Source: Bacillota bacterium (GTDB lineage: Bacteria > Bacillota > Clostridia > Acetivibrionales > JAMNXU01). Taken from it: DNA of 64,000 nucleotides. The notes below the pieces were generated by a model. That model was not told the DNA's origin and searched no databases. It was given only the letters and a program-made list of their open reading frames with translations. Every line of letters begins with the position of its first letter. The stretch's first letter is position 1. The stretch is from positions 74,383-138,382 of the forward strand of contig JAMNXU010000026.1 in NCBI GenBank assembly GCA_023623175.1. The letters are read 5' to 3'. A program made the position numbers and the translations under genes. Below are positions 34,171-42,668 of this stretch, piece after piece.

Positions 34171-35196
34171 TTATGTTGTCAATAATTTTCTGATCAATTC
34201 GGCCCTTTGCACATCCCTTTCCTCGGGTGTAAGCTGCCTGTTGCACACTTTCTGAAGGTTCGCCGGCTGGATCTTGAGCATTATTTCATTAAGTTTTTCA
34301 ATCGTTATATCTTTTATTATGCCCATCTCAACTCCCAACCGGATATCGGAAAGCAGCTTGAGGCTTTCCTCCGAGGATATGATCCGGGCGTTGGAAAACA
34401 CTCCAAGCGACCGGTAAATGGTATCTTCTATTTTAATGGGGTTCTGCCGGTAGAGCTCTTTCCTGAGCATCCTCTCCTGTTCTATGACCTGGGTGGCAAT
34501 GCCCGTAATGCTCTCGACTATGTCCTGTTCCGACTGCCCCATTGTCACCTGGTTCGACAACTGGAACATGTTTCCCGTTGCTTCACTGTGTTCTCCGTAC
34601 AGTCCCCTCACGGCAATCCCGATCTTGGCGCATACCTCCAGCACATTCTTGATATACCCGGTCATGATCAATGCCGGCAGATGGAGCATCACCGACGCCC
34701 TGATTCCCGTGCCCGCGTTTGTGGGGCAGCATGTAAGATACCCGTACCTTTCGTCAAAAGCATATTCCACCTTTTGCTCCAGCAAATCATCCATGCTGTT
34801 GCAAAGCTGCCATGCCTCGGCGAGGTTCAGCCCGGGGTAAAGGCACTGTATCCTTAAATGATCTTCCTCGTTTATCATGATACTGACTTTTTCGTCGCTG
34901 CTCAGCAGCAGGCCGCGGAAAGATCCGCTTTCCGTCATTTCAGGGCTGATCAGGTGTTTTTCAACCATCGCCTGCCTGTCCAGCGGACTAATTTCATTCA
35001 TATTGATAAAGGTAAATTCCATTCCCGATTTGCTGTTATTCAGGATGCTGTCCCTTACAATGCCGACAACTTCCGCTTCCTGCTGCCTGCTCATCCTGTG
35101 GGGAAACGGGTAATCCTTCAGATTCCTCGCAAGCCTAACCCTGCTGCTTATTACGACGTCGGATTCAGGTCCCCTCTCATAGTACCATGCCGACAT
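34171..35196 (-). CDS. mcsB: protein arginine kinase McsB
   Basis: 341 residues of the phosphagen-kinase fold. ISSRVRLARNLKDYPFPHR at the start, CPTNAGTGIRASVMLHLPAL in the catalytic core and GLYGEHSEATGNMFQLSNQ are diagnostic. McsB phosphorylates arginines, which inactivates CtsR and tags misfolded proteins for ClpCP. The usual NLGTG reads NAGTG, a mild change. It starts one base after the mcsA stop, so the two are tightly coupled. Confidence 0.96.
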   Translation of the reverse strand: MSAWYYERGPESDVVISSRVRLARNLKDYPFPHRMSRQQEAEVVGIVRDSILNNSKSGMEFTFINMNEISPLDRQAMVEKHLISPEMTESGSFRGLLLSSDEKVSIMINEEDHLRIQCLYPGLNLAEAWQLCNSMDDLLEQKVEYAFDERYGYLTCCPTNAGTGIRASVMLHLPALIMTGYIKNVLEVCAKIGIAVRGLYGEHSEATGNMFQLSNQVTMGQSEQDIVESITGIATQVIEQERMLRKELYRQNPIKIEDTIYRSLGVFSNARIISSEESLKLLSDIRLGVEMGIIKDITIEKLNEIMLKIQPANLQKVCNRQLTPEERDVQRAELIRKLLTT

Positions 35197-35197
35197 G

Positions 35198-35695
35198 TTA
35201 CTCCACCTCCAGCTTCCGGATCATATCGCGGATTTCGGCCGCTTTTTCGTAATCTTCCCTCTCTATGGCCTGGTTAAGCAGCTCCTTCAGCCTTTGAATT
35301 TCCCTTGAAGCATTCTTTCCGGCAAACATCCTCCTGGGATACTTCCCAACATGCTCCTGCGCTCCGTGCAGTTTTCTGAACACCGGCTGCAACCTCGGTC
35401 CAAATACCTCGTAACATTTTGCGCATCCCATTTTTCCGATATGCATAAAATCGCTGTAGCTCATTCCGCACATCGGGCATCTTGTCTCCTCCGTCGCAGC
35501 GGTTACATACTTGACCGGATTTTCAAAACCAAACAATCCCGAGAAGAAATTGCTCATATCAAACGGCGCACCAAAATTTGAATAAGCGCTTTCATTTGCG
35601 CATTTTTCGCAAAGGTACATTTCAAACTTTTCCCCGTTTATTACCTTGGTAACGTGGACGTTGGCAATCCTTTTCTGGCAGTTTTGGCACAGCAT
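35198..35695 (-). CDS. mcsA: McsA, activator of McsB kinase
   Basis: 165 residues. Zinc-binding Cys pairs CQNCQ, CEKCANE, CPMCGMS and CAKCYE occupy the first two thirds and a UVR motif (LNQAIEREDYEKAAEIRDMIRKLE) forms the C-terminus. McsA binds and activates McsB and modulates CtsR. AAGGAGTTG precedes the ATG. It is the second gene of the heat-shock operon, 29 bases after ctsR. Confidence 0.95.
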   Translation of the reverse strand: MLCQNCQKRIANVHVTKVINGEKFEMYLCEKCANESAYSNFGAPFDMSNFFSGLFGFENPVKYVTAATEETRCPMCGMSYSDFMHIGKMGCAKCYEVFGPRLQPVFRKLHGAQEHVGKYPRRMFAGKNASREIQRLKELLNQAIEREDYEKAAEIRDMIRKLEVE

Positions 35696-35724
35696 GGCAT
35701 TTCAACTCCTTGATACCGGATTTC

Positions 35725-36183
35725 TCAAACCAGCAAAATAGTCAGCATGTTTTTAAGCAGCGTCGCCCTCAGCACATCGCGATCGGGTGCCGGAACCATG
35801 GAAAGGGCCTTGTCGCTCGTGGCCGCTCTTAAAATTTTCCCTTCCCTGCTGCTTACTACCTCATAATCTATGAAGTTATTTATAAAAGCTTCGGCTGCCT
35901 GCTGGGACAGGCGGTCACCTATGGAATTAACAATATGCATCAGGTAATTGGTATTAGGAGAAACGTTCACTTTCTGGATTTTGATATATCCGCCTCCGCC
36001 TCTCCTGCTCTCGACGTAGTAACCTCTTTCAGTCGTGAATCTCGTATCGATAACGTAATTTATCTGGGAGGGAACACACTTGAAGTAATTTGCGAGCTCG
36101 TTCCTCTGTATTTCAATGGTGCCGTCCATATCCTCGATAAGCTGCTTGATGAAAGCTTCTATCAAATCACTTAGTCTCGCCAA
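35725..36183 (-). CDS. ctsR: CtsR, repressor of class III heat-shock genes
   Basis: 152 residues. The winged-helix half begins MARLSDLIEAFIKQLIEDMDG and contains the glycine-rich wing RRGGGGYIKI. The C-terminal half (AAEAFINNFIDYEVVSSREGKI) is the dimer domain seen in the family. CtsR represses clp genes at normal temperature and is inactivated by heat and McsB. AGAGGTG precedes the ATG. The operator at 36325-36341 lies about 140 bases upstream, consistent with autoregulation. Confidence 0.95.
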   Translation of the reverse strand: MARLSDLIEAFIKQLIEDMDGTIEIQRNELANYFKCVPSQINYVIDTRFTTERGYYVESRRGGGGYIKIQKVNVSPNTNYLMHIVNSIGDRLSQQAAEAFINNFIDYEVVSSREGKILRAATSDKALSMVPAPDRDVLRATLLKNMLTILLV

Positions 36184-36324
36184 TTTGCATCACCTCTTTC
36201 GCCCATAATTTGCTCATCTTCCGCTGAGACGGCATTTTGCTTTTGTTTTCCCCTTGCAGGTTCATAGCATATTTTACTGCTTTTTTCTGTTTTTATTGCA
36301 TCTTAAAAAAATCTTTTATCTGAT

Positions 36325-36341
36325 TTTGACTATCTTTGACT
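36325..36341 (-). promoter_or_regulatory. CtsR operator
   Basis: On the minus strand AGTCAAAGATAGTCAAA, which matches the CtsR heptad direct repeat (A/GGTCAAA-NAN-A/GGTCAAA) exactly. A TTGAAA overlapping its upstream edge and a TTATAAT further upstream are possible promoter elements. Confidence 0.9.
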
Positions 36342-36469
36342 TTCAAAAATATTATAAAATATTTCCTTAAGTACTGCAAGAATTTTTTAATAAAAATTTA
36401 AACAAAAAAGAGGATCGCCTTCGGCGCTATGCCCCTACGGCCGACCATGGCCCCCGCCTTTCAAGCGAA
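36342..36469. other. ctsR upstream spacer, no gene seen
   Basis: AT-rich to about 36400, then a GC-richer stretch with short inverted words (CGCCTTCGGCG). It contains no credible reading frame. Confidence 0.4.
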
Positions 36470-36504
36470 ACAAAAAGGAAGCAGCCTGTCTCCAAACCGC
36501 TTCC
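36470..36504 (-). terminator. terminator of the EF-G paralogue gene
   Basis: GGAAGC (36477-36482) pairs with GCTTCC (36499-36504). On the minus strand it is followed by TTTTTGTTT. It lies about 135 bases after the stop at 36638. Confidence 0.65.
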
Positions 36505-36637
36505 CTAGCTCACAGCTTTATTAGTCTTAATTTCTAATTTTTATTATTTACTTAAACTTATTATTTACTAAAACTCACTAAAACTCACTAAAAATCATTT
36601 CAGATTAAAATTCATTTCAGTTAACAACGTCAATTGT
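36505..36637. repeat. AT-rich self-similar 3' spacer
   Basis: Short words recur in tandem: TTATTTACT twice, ACTCACTAAA twice and TCATTTCAG twice, immediately downstream of the EF-G paralogue gene. Confidence 0.5.
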
Positions 36638-38686
36638 TTAGTCCTCGTCATCATCATCAGTCATTGTCTTCCTTGCTTCTTCAATGACCTTCTGGGCTAT
36701 CGGAGCAGGAGCCTCTTCGTACCTTTCAAACCATGTCTTGAAATATCCCCTGCCCTGGGTCATGGACCTCAAATCCGTAGCGTATTTGAACATTTCGGAT
36801 TGCGGCACTTCGGCAACAACCTGCTGGATTCCGCCCTCCTGGGGATTCATGCCGAGGATTCTTCCCCTTCTCTTGTTGAGGTCGCCGATGATGTCTCCCA
36901 TGTAGCTGTCGGGCACATAAACCTCAACATGGAGAATGGGCTCCAGCAAAACGGGTGACGCTTCCGCGAGACCTTTCTTGTATGCCTTGGATGCCGCGGT
37001 CTTGAATGCCATTTCCGATGAGTCGACGGGATGGTATGAACCGTCCACCAGCGTCGCCTTGAGGTTCACAACGGGATAACCGGCTAGAACGCCTTTCTTG
37101 ATAGCATCGCGCAGACCCTTTTCAACAGCCGGGATGTACTGCTTCGGAACGGCGCCGCCGAAGATCTTTTCTTCAAATGTGAGGTCCTCGGTTTCACCAG
37201 GCTCAAACTCGATCCAGACATGGCCGTACTGACCGTGACCGCCCGTCTGTTTCTTGTGTTTGCCCTCGACCTTGACCTTCTTCCTGATAGTCTCCCTGTA
37301 AGGTACCTTGGGCTCGGTAAGGTTGACCGAAACTCCGAACTTGGCCTTGAGCTTGCTTACCACAACGTCAAGATGCTGCTCGCCCATGCCTGACACCAGG
37401 GTTTGGTGGGTTTCATTGTTGATTGTGACCTTGAAAGTCGGGTCTTCATCAATAAGCCTTTGCAGACCCGAGCTGATCTTTTCCTCGTCGCCCTTTGCCT
37501 TGGGTTCGACAGCCATGGTCAGTACCGGTTCAGGGAATTCAATTTTCTTAAGTTCCACGGGTCTGGACGGATCGCAAAGGGTATCGTTGGTATTGGTAAC
37601 CTGGAGTTTTGCAACGGCTCCGATATCGCCGGCTATCAACTGCTGGACGGGCTCCTGTTTCTTGCCTCTCATCACAAAAATCTGCGCAATTTTCTCGTTC
37701 TTTCCGGCCGTAGTGTTGAGCAGCTGCGAATCAGCCTTCAGTGTTCCGCTGAATACCCTGAACAGCGAAATCTTTCCTACGAACGGGTCGGCAATGGTTT
37801 TGAACACAAGCGCTGATACGGGTTCATCTACTTTTGCCTTAATTTCAACCGTTTCATCACTGCCGGGTTTTGTGGCAATTTCATTCGGTACGTCAGCCGG
37901 TGACGGCATGTATTCAATGATAGCGTCCATCAGGAGCCTGACACCGGCGTTGTTTATGGCTGAAGCACAGAATACCGGCATAATAGAACCGTCCAGTATT
38001 CCGAGCCTGATTCCGCGTTTAATTTCTTCCGGTGTGAATTCTTCGCCGCCGAAATATTTCTCCATGAGCTCTTCATCATTTTCGGCTATTGCTTCGTTAA
38101 GCACATCACGGATTTCCGAAACTCTATCGCTTAAACCGGCGGGGATATCGGCTTCGACAATCTTGTCCTTGTCGAATTTCTTTGCCTTCATGTTGATTAT
38201 ATCTACAACGCCGGTAAATTTATCGTTTTCAAAAATGGGAAGCTGGAAAGCTACTACGCCCTTCCCGAAGGCGTCGACAAGCTGCTGCAGAACTTCGTCA
38301 AAGTTTGCATGTTCTTCATCCATCTTGCTTACAAGGAACATTTGAGGCAATTTGCGTTCCTTGGCATAAGCCACGGATTTTTCAGTTCCTACCGCTACTC
38401 CTCCCTTGGCCGGCACAAGAATCAACGCAGCGTCCGCAACCCTGATACCCTGCTTCACTTCGCCTACAAAATCAAAATAACCGGGAGTATCTATGACATT
38501 AATCTTGTGGTCATTCCACTCGCATGGTGCAAGAGCCGTATTTATCGAAATCTTTCTTTTGATTTCCTCGAATCTGTCAAGCACACCGGTATTGAAAAGC
38601 ATGGCTTCCGCTAGCGTTGTTTTTCCTGAACCGCCGTGACCCATCAGGCAAATATTTCGTATTTTTTCAACGCTATAATCTTTCAT
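36638..38686 (-). CDS. EF-G-type translational GTPase paralogue, switch I shortened
   Basis: 682 residues with all five EF-G domains, closest to the FusA2-type paralogues. The P-loop is GHGGSGKTT (16-24), with DTPGYFDF and SKMDE for nucleotide binding. Domain IV has the QTGGHGQYGHVWIEFEP block and GSYHPVDSSEMAFK. Between TGVLDR and FEEIKRKISI (junction at Arg38-Phe39) about 15 residues usual in relatives, including the conserved G-T-x-x-D-x-x-P segment of switch I, are missing in frame. Function is uncertain; standard EF-G is presumably elsewhere. The C-terminus is an Asp-rich tail. Confidence 0.88.
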   Translation of the reverse strand: MKDYSVEKIRNICLMGHGGSGKTTLAEAMLFNTGVLDRFEEIKRKISINTALAPCEWNDHKINVIDTPGYFDFVGEVKQGIRVADAALILVPAKGGVAVGTEKSVAYAKERKLPQMFLVSKMDEEHANFDEVLQQLVDAFGKGVVAFQLPIFENDKFTGVVDIINMKAKKFDKDKIVEADIPAGLSDRVSEIRDVLNEAIAENDEELMEKYFGGEEFTPEEIKRGIRLGILDGSIMPVFCASAINNAGVRLLMDAIIEYMPSPADVPNEIATKPGSDETVEIKAKVDEPVSALVFKTIADPFVGKISLFRVFSGTLKADSQLLNTTAGKNEKIAQIFVMRGKKQEPVQQLIAGDIGAVAKLQVTNTNDTLCDPSRPVELKKIEFPEPVLTMAVEPKAKGDEEKISSGLQRLIDEDPTFKVTINNETHQTLVSGMGEQHLDVVVSKLKAKFGVSVNLTEPKVPYRETIRKKVKVEGKHKKQTGGHGQYGHVWIEFEPGETEDLTFEEKIFGGAVPKQYIPAVEKGLRDAIKKGVLAGYPVVNLKATLVDGSYHPVDSSEMAFKTAASKAYKKGLAEASPVLLEPILHVEVYVPDSYMGDIIGDLNKRRGRILGMNPQEGGIQQVVAEVPQSEMFKYATDLRSMTQGRGYFKTWFERYEEAPAPIAQKVIEEARKTMTDDDDED

Positions 38687-39043
38687 AACTAAATTCCCCC
38701 TTGGTTTTATGTAAAGGTAATAATTTTATACCTTCGAGCCGATATATCCAATATAGATATGATACCATAAAAAAAGGCAAACAATACACACTTTTAAATT
38801 GGCAGGGCCGTACATACAAAAAACAAGTAATATAATATATTCTATTTATTTTGCGTTTTTCCTTTATTTTTCCCAAAGTTTTTGCAGTTATTTTTAACCA
38901 TTCCGCCGAAATCGCGTCTGAACCGATTTTTTGATGCGTTTCCGCGTTGCCTGTCTTTTTTCTGATGTTGACAATGGCGCTCAAGTGTTGTTTAATTTTG
39001 CATAACCATAATAAATGCATAGTAGCAGAGAGCAGTTGCAGCG
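38687..39043. other. divergent promoter region of the EF-G paralogue and tyrA
   Basis: 357 AT-rich bases. A plus-strand promoter for tyrA is at 38968-38996. No coding frame with a site was found. Confidence 0.5.
38968..38996 (+). promoter_or_regulatory. promoter of tyrA
   Basis: TTGACA (38968-38973), 17-base spacer, TTTAAT (38991-38996), about 48 bases before the start codon. Confidence 0.7.
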
Positions 39044-40159
39044 ATGAATACGTCCAAATCTTTCGAAAACAAAAAAATATCCATTATAGGGCTTGGGCTG
39101 ATAGGCGGCTCCCTGGCAAGGGCATTTCGCCACAAACTGGGTATCCGTGACATCACCGCGGTAAACGCCGACCGGGACTCCATCGACAGGGCCCTGCAGG
39201 ACGGTGTGATCGCGCGCGGATTTACACGGTTAAATGATCATGTCTGCAACTCGGATATTATTTTCATATGCACGCCGGTCAGGACCGCGGTGCAGATCAT
39301 CGACTCACTGTCGGGCAAAGTCTCTGAAAGCTGCATCGTTACCGATGTGGCAAGCACAAAGTCGGAGATAATAGAACACGTAAACAACGCCGGCATGCCT
39401 TTCAGGTTTGTCGGGGGACATCCGATGGCCGGCGGAGAAAAAAGCGGTTATGCAGCCGGTTCCGAGCGCCTTTTTGAAAACGCCTGGTATATACTGTGCC
39501 CGTCCCGTACCTCCGACCGCGGCTCCATTGACGAACTGGCTTCTCTCATTTCAGGCATAGGCGCCTTCCCCACCGTCATGGACGCAAAACGCCATGACGA
39601 AGTAACCGGCGCTATCAGCCATCTGCCTCATATAATAGCTTCGGCACTGGTTAACCTGGTTAAACACCATGATGACGACGGAGCGCTGCGCAAACTTGCC
39701 GCAGGAGGATTCAGGGACATAACGCGCATAGCGTCATCGGATCCGGAAATGTGGGAAAACATAGTAATGAGCAATACGGGGCCGATATCAAGCCTTATCG
39801 ACGAATTTATAAAGCGCCTCGAAGAATTCCGGGCGCAAATGGAAAACAATAATGGAACGGAAATAATCCAATTTTTCAAATCTGCCCGGGACTACCGCAA
39901 TTCTCTTCCGGTCACTCCGAAAGGGCTTATTGAACCGCTTTACGAAATCACCGCCGATATTGCCGACAGGCCGGGTGTTATAGGAGAAATAACCACGCTG
40001 CTCGGCTCAAACGGTATAAATATCAAGAACATAAACATTTCCCACAGCAGGGAGTTTGAAAAAGGCTGCCTGACCATTACGCTCCAGGACATGGCGAGCG
40101 TCGACGCGGCGCTTAAGCTGCTGTCTGCAAAAGGATACAGGGTCTACAGGAAAAGCTGA
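39044..40159 (+). CDS. tyrA: prephenate dehydrogenase with ACT domain
   Basis: 371 residues. The NAD-binding loop ISIIGLGLIGGSLARAF is at residues 12-28. The catalytic region has VASTKSEII, GGHPMAGGEKSGY and AISHLPHIIASAL. A C-terminal ACT domain (about 300-371; YEITADIADRPGVIGEITTLLGSNGINIKNI) suggests tyrosine feedback. It converts prephenate to 4-hydroxyphenylpyruvate in tyrosine synthesis. The site before the ATG is weak. It is a single gene, convergent with rex. Confidence 0.95.
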   Translation: MNTSKSFENKKISIIGLGLIGGSLARAFRHKLGIRDITAVNADRDSIDRALQDGVIARGFTRLNDHVCNSDIIFICTPVRTAVQIIDSLSGKVSESCIVTDVASTKSEIIEHVNNAGMPFRFVGGHPMAGGEKSGYAAGSERLFENAWYILCPSRTSDRGSIDELASLISGIGAFPTVMDAKRHDEVTGAISHLPHIIASALVNLVKHHDDDGALRKLAAGGFRDITRIASSDPEMWENIVMSNTGPISSLIDEFIKRLEEFRAQMENNNGTEIIQFFKSARDYRNSLPVTPKGLIEPLYEITADIADRPGVIGEITTLLGSNGINIKNINISHSREFEKGCLTITLQDMASVDAALKLLSAKGYRVYRKS

Positions 40160-40195
40160 GCAGCCCGCCCGCAAGCGCGCTGCTTTTATTTTTCG
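40160..40195 (+). terminator. terminator of tyrA
   Basis: GCAGC (40160-40164) and GCTGC (40179-40183) with a GC-rich inner loop, followed by TTTTATTTTT. It overlaps the 3' end of rex. Confidence 0.75.
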
Positions 40196-40872
40196 CCGTC
40201 TTTTGCGTCGCCGCTTTTGGCTTCGCCCCTGCCGCCTTTGCAAAATCTTTCGTTGAGCCTGTAGCCCAGGACCATGAGGCTGTCGCTCAAATGCACGTTT
40301 TCTATGATTACATCATAAGGCAGTTTCAAATCCATGGGGGAGAAGTTCCAAAGCCCCTTTATTCCAAGCTTTGCCGCCTTTTCGGCCACTATCGGCGTAA
40401 CCTCGTAAGGCACCGTCAACATGGCAATATCAACCTTGTGGTGCTTTACAAATTCATCAAGTTCATCAATGTGCATTACCTTGATGCCGTTGATTTCCTT
40501 GCCAATAATCTCCTCTTTTACATCGAAAATTCCTATGTTTTTAAAACCTCTCTTCTCGAAATTCTTGTAGTTTGCAAGGGCCTGCCCCATATGACCGGCA
40601 CCTATGATAATGGTTGTATAATTGTTCGTAAGACCCAGTATTGCGCCGATTTCCCTGAACAATACCTCTACGTTGTAGCCGTAGCCCTGCTGGCCGAAAC
40701 CACCGAAGCAGTTCAGGTCCTGCCTTATCTGGGACGCAGTGATTCCCATGCGCGCGCTCAGTTCCTTCGATGAAATACGGGTTATATCCATTTTAAGCAA
40801 ATCAGCAAGGTATCTATAGTATCTGGGAAGCCGTCTTACCACCGCAAGCGAAACTTTCTTCTTATCATTCAT
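40186..40872 (-). CDS. rex: redox-sensing transcriptional repressor Rex
   Basis: 228 residues. The winged-helix part has RRLPRYYRYLADLL, ISSKELSARMGITASQIRQDLNCFGGFGQQGYGYNV. The Rossmann domain has IIGAGHMGQALANY and FDVKEEIIGKEI. Rex senses NADH/NAD+ and represses fermentation genes in anaerobes. The ATG at 40872 has GAGGTG upstream and starts MNDKKKVS; an upstream GTG is not preferred. A Rex-box-like palindrome overlaps its own promoter at 40967-40984. The C-terminal tail is rich in Gly, Lys and Asp. Confidence 0.95.
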   Translation of the reverse strand: MNDKKKVSLAVVRRLPRYYRYLADLLKMDITRISSKELSARMGITASQIRQDLNCFGGFGQQGYGYNVEVLFREIGAILGLTNNYTTIIIGAGHMGQALANYKNFEKRGFKNIGIFDVKEEIIGKEINGIKVMHIDELDEFVKHHKVDIAMLTVPYEVTPIVAEKAAKLGIKGLWNFSPMDLKLPYDVIIENVHLSDSLMVLGYRLNERFCKGGRGEAKSGDAKDGEK

Positions 40873-40955
40873 TCGTAACACCTCTTATTTAATAAGCGCT
40901 GAAAATTTTGTGCAGACAAACTATATAAAAATTTTCAAATTATTAGGTTAAGGCA

Positions 40956-40984
40956 ATTATATACTATTGTTATTTTATTGTCAA
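40956..40984 (-). promoter_or_regulatory. rex promoter with overlapping Rex box
   Basis: On the minus strand TTGACA (40979-40984), 17-base spacer, TATAAT (40956-40961). TTGACAATAAAATAACAA (40967-40984) matches 11 of the 14 defined positions of the clostridial Rex box TTGTTAA-N4-TTAACAA, suggesting autoregulation. Confidence 0.65.
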
Positions 40985-41301
40985 TATTGCCATACCATGG
41001 ATTGCCGCTAAAACGGGCTTTTTCAGGGAACTTGCGGTTGTCTGTCCTTCTGCTGCGGACGGCCTTACCAAATTGTTATTGGCTTATTTGGAGTTTTTAT
41101 TATATATTTTGAGCATATCTCGAAGTTTTAAATATAAAAGTTTTAAATATATTTCTAAGTTTTATTTTGAAATTTAATCAGGTTATATTGAAATTATATA
41201 TTGAAGTTTTCATTATTTTAATTATTTTTCGAATTATATATTAAAGTTATCATTTGTTTTTTCGCCTGCTTTTTAATTATCATTTGTTTTCTGCTTAATT
41301 T
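40985..41301. repeat. self-similar AT-rich 3' spacer of cwlD
   Basis: AGTTTTAAATATA recurs twice near 41123-41150. AATTATATATT(G/A)AAGTT recurs near 41194 and 41232. TATCATTTGTTTT occurs near 41249 and 41279, echoing the cwlD gene end (TTCATTTGCTCC at 41301). No gene seen. Confidence 0.65.
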
Positions 41302-42021
41302 TCATTTGCTCCTGAAATAGTTTACGATACCTTCTGCTATGGCCTCGGCCAGGAGATCTTGGTACTCTTTCTGCCGCAGCTTCTGCTCTTCCCCGGGGTT
41401 GGAGAGGAAGCCGCACTCTACAATGGTGGTCGGGGTTTTCCAGTTTTTCAGGATTATAATCTGCTCTTTTTTTGCAAGGGCCTGGCGGGTATTATTCGGA
41501 TCTACTTTTTCGCGCAGGACTTTCTGGATATGTTCCGCTGCCTTCCGCCCTTCCTCGCAGTCCGGCGGATAGAACGTCTGGGCGCCGAAATACTGTGGCT
41601 GCTGGAACTTGTTCAAATGTATGCTTACAACAAGGTCTGCGCCCGAGTTGTCCATAAGTTCCTTTCTGCGCAGAAGGTCCTGTTTTCTCTTTTGCTCAAT
41701 CCGCTGGGTGCCGTGATCATATTCAAGCCTGTCTTCGGTCCTCGTCATGAGGACTTTGAAATTCTGCTTTTCCAGCAGTTCTTTGACCCTCATGGCGATA
41801 TACAGGTTTATTACCGATTCCTTAATGCCGCTGTAATCGCTCACTGCCCCGGGGTCCTCCCCGCCGTGACCCGGATCGAGCATGACCACCCATTGTTGGG
41901 TCTGGCCGCTTGCAGGAGAAGCCCGTTCCGTCATTCCGGCATTAATGCCGTAAAGAAGAACTGACAGCATGAAAATTAAAGCAATCAGCGCAATATTGTT
42001 TTTTCTTACAACAATAATCAT
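41302..42021 (-). CDS. cwlD: N-acetylmuramoyl-L-alanine amidase CwlD
   Basis: 239 residues. The N-terminal membrane anchor or signal is at about residues 9-27. An Amidase_3 zinc domain follows: MLDPGHGGEDPGAVSDYSGIKESVINL (zinc His and Glu), VVSIHLNKF, and the catalytic Glu in TTIVECGFLSNPGEEQ. CwlD removes peptide side chains as the first step of muramic-lactam formation in spore cortex. Length and anchor match CwlD rather than the larger autolysins. A membrane-protein gene lies just upstream on the same strand. Confidence 0.92.
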   Translation of the reverse strand: MIIVVRKNNIALIALIFMLSVLLYGINAGMTERASPASGQTQQWVVMLDPGHGGEDPGAVSDYSGIKESVINLYIAMRVKELLEKQNFKVLMTRTEDRLEYDHGTQRIEQKRKQDLLRRKELMDNSGADLVVSIHLNKFQQPQYFGAQTFYPPDCEEGRKAAEHIQKVLREKVDPNNTRQALAKKEQIIILKNWKTPTTIVECGFLSNPGEEQKLRQKEYQDLLAEAIAEGIVNYFRSK

Positions 42022-42097
42022 GTTCCTATCCCGCCTGTACTTTTACTTTAATATATGATTATTCATGTACAGGTTGGACATATGCAAAGCGCGCGGC

Positions 42098-42129
42098 AAA
42101 ATATTAAAAGCTGCGTTCAGCGCAGCTTT
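42098..42129 (-). terminator. terminator overlapping the stop of the 183-residue gene
   Basis: AAAGCTGCG (42107-42115) pairs with CGCAGCTTT (42121-42129) on either side of the stop codon, followed on the minus strand by TAATATTTTG. Confidence 0.8.
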
Positions 42130-42668
42130 CTTTTCGGAGTCCTGGGATTCAGTTTAAGCAGTTTTCTTATCTTGTTCTCGATAATGAAATCCTTGTAACC
42201 GGCAAGATACCCCAAGCCGGACGTCAGGGGGATTACAAGCGTTGAGAGAAGATAGCCTGCAAACGTCTCATTGCCGAGCTTGAAAAAGTTATACAGCGGG
42301 CTCATTATGGAATTCAACAGCAGTTCTTTTGCGCGGTCCTGCTGGGGATCGCCCGTAATGTGGAAACCAATTACGGTAAAGATTAACGGCAGAATGGCAA
42401 AAAAGCCCATCACAAATCCCTTCAGCGGATGACCCGTTTTTTCGCTTTTTGCAAGCCGGTCCTTTTCCCCGAGTAACTCCATGTCGGAGTACAGCACAAC
42501 AAACAAAAGCGAAAATACGGCAAGGCTGTATAAGTCAAGAATCTTCTCAATAACCACAAAGCGCATTATATTAATTATCAGAAAAACATACGCCAGCATG
42601 AACGTCAAATAGTCCATGAGCACCTTCACTGTGCCTTTTCTGTAACTTTTGAATTTTGCACTGTTCAT
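42117..42668 (-). CDS. membrane protein of unknown function
   Basis: 183 residues with four membrane segments: about 18-35 (LTFMLAYVFLIINIMRFV), 45-62, 88-105 (GFFAILPLIFTVIGFHI) and 140-158. An acidic/basic loop LGEKDRLAKSEKTGHPLKG lies between segments 2 and 3, and the C-terminus is strongly basic. I recognise no family signature. CAGGAGTTG precedes the ATG. Its end is shaped by the terminator stem, so the last residues are constrained by RNA structure. It is upstream of cwlD but separated from it by that terminator. Confidence 0.65.
   Translation of the reverse strand: MNSAKFKSYRKGTVKVLMDYLTFMLAYVFLIINIMRFVVIEKILDLYSLAVFSLLFVVLYSDMELLGEKDRLAKSEKTGHPLKGFVMGFFAILPLIFTVIGFHITGDPQQDRAKELLLNSIMSPLYNFFKLGNETFAGYLLSTLVIPLTSGLGYLAGYKDFIIENKIRKLLKLNPRTPKRKLR

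Noticed and set aside
34013-34246. Asn/Thr-rich minus-strand frame between mcsB and clpC
   Set aside because: Begins inside mcsB, has no ribosome binding site, and its repeats follow from the low-complexity DNA.
37308-38345. Long plus-strand open frame (345 codons) opposite the EF-G paralogue
   Set aside because: It is Ser/Ile/Leu-rich, has no ribosome binding site or motif, and lies wholly opposite a well-supported gene; a codon-bias shadow.
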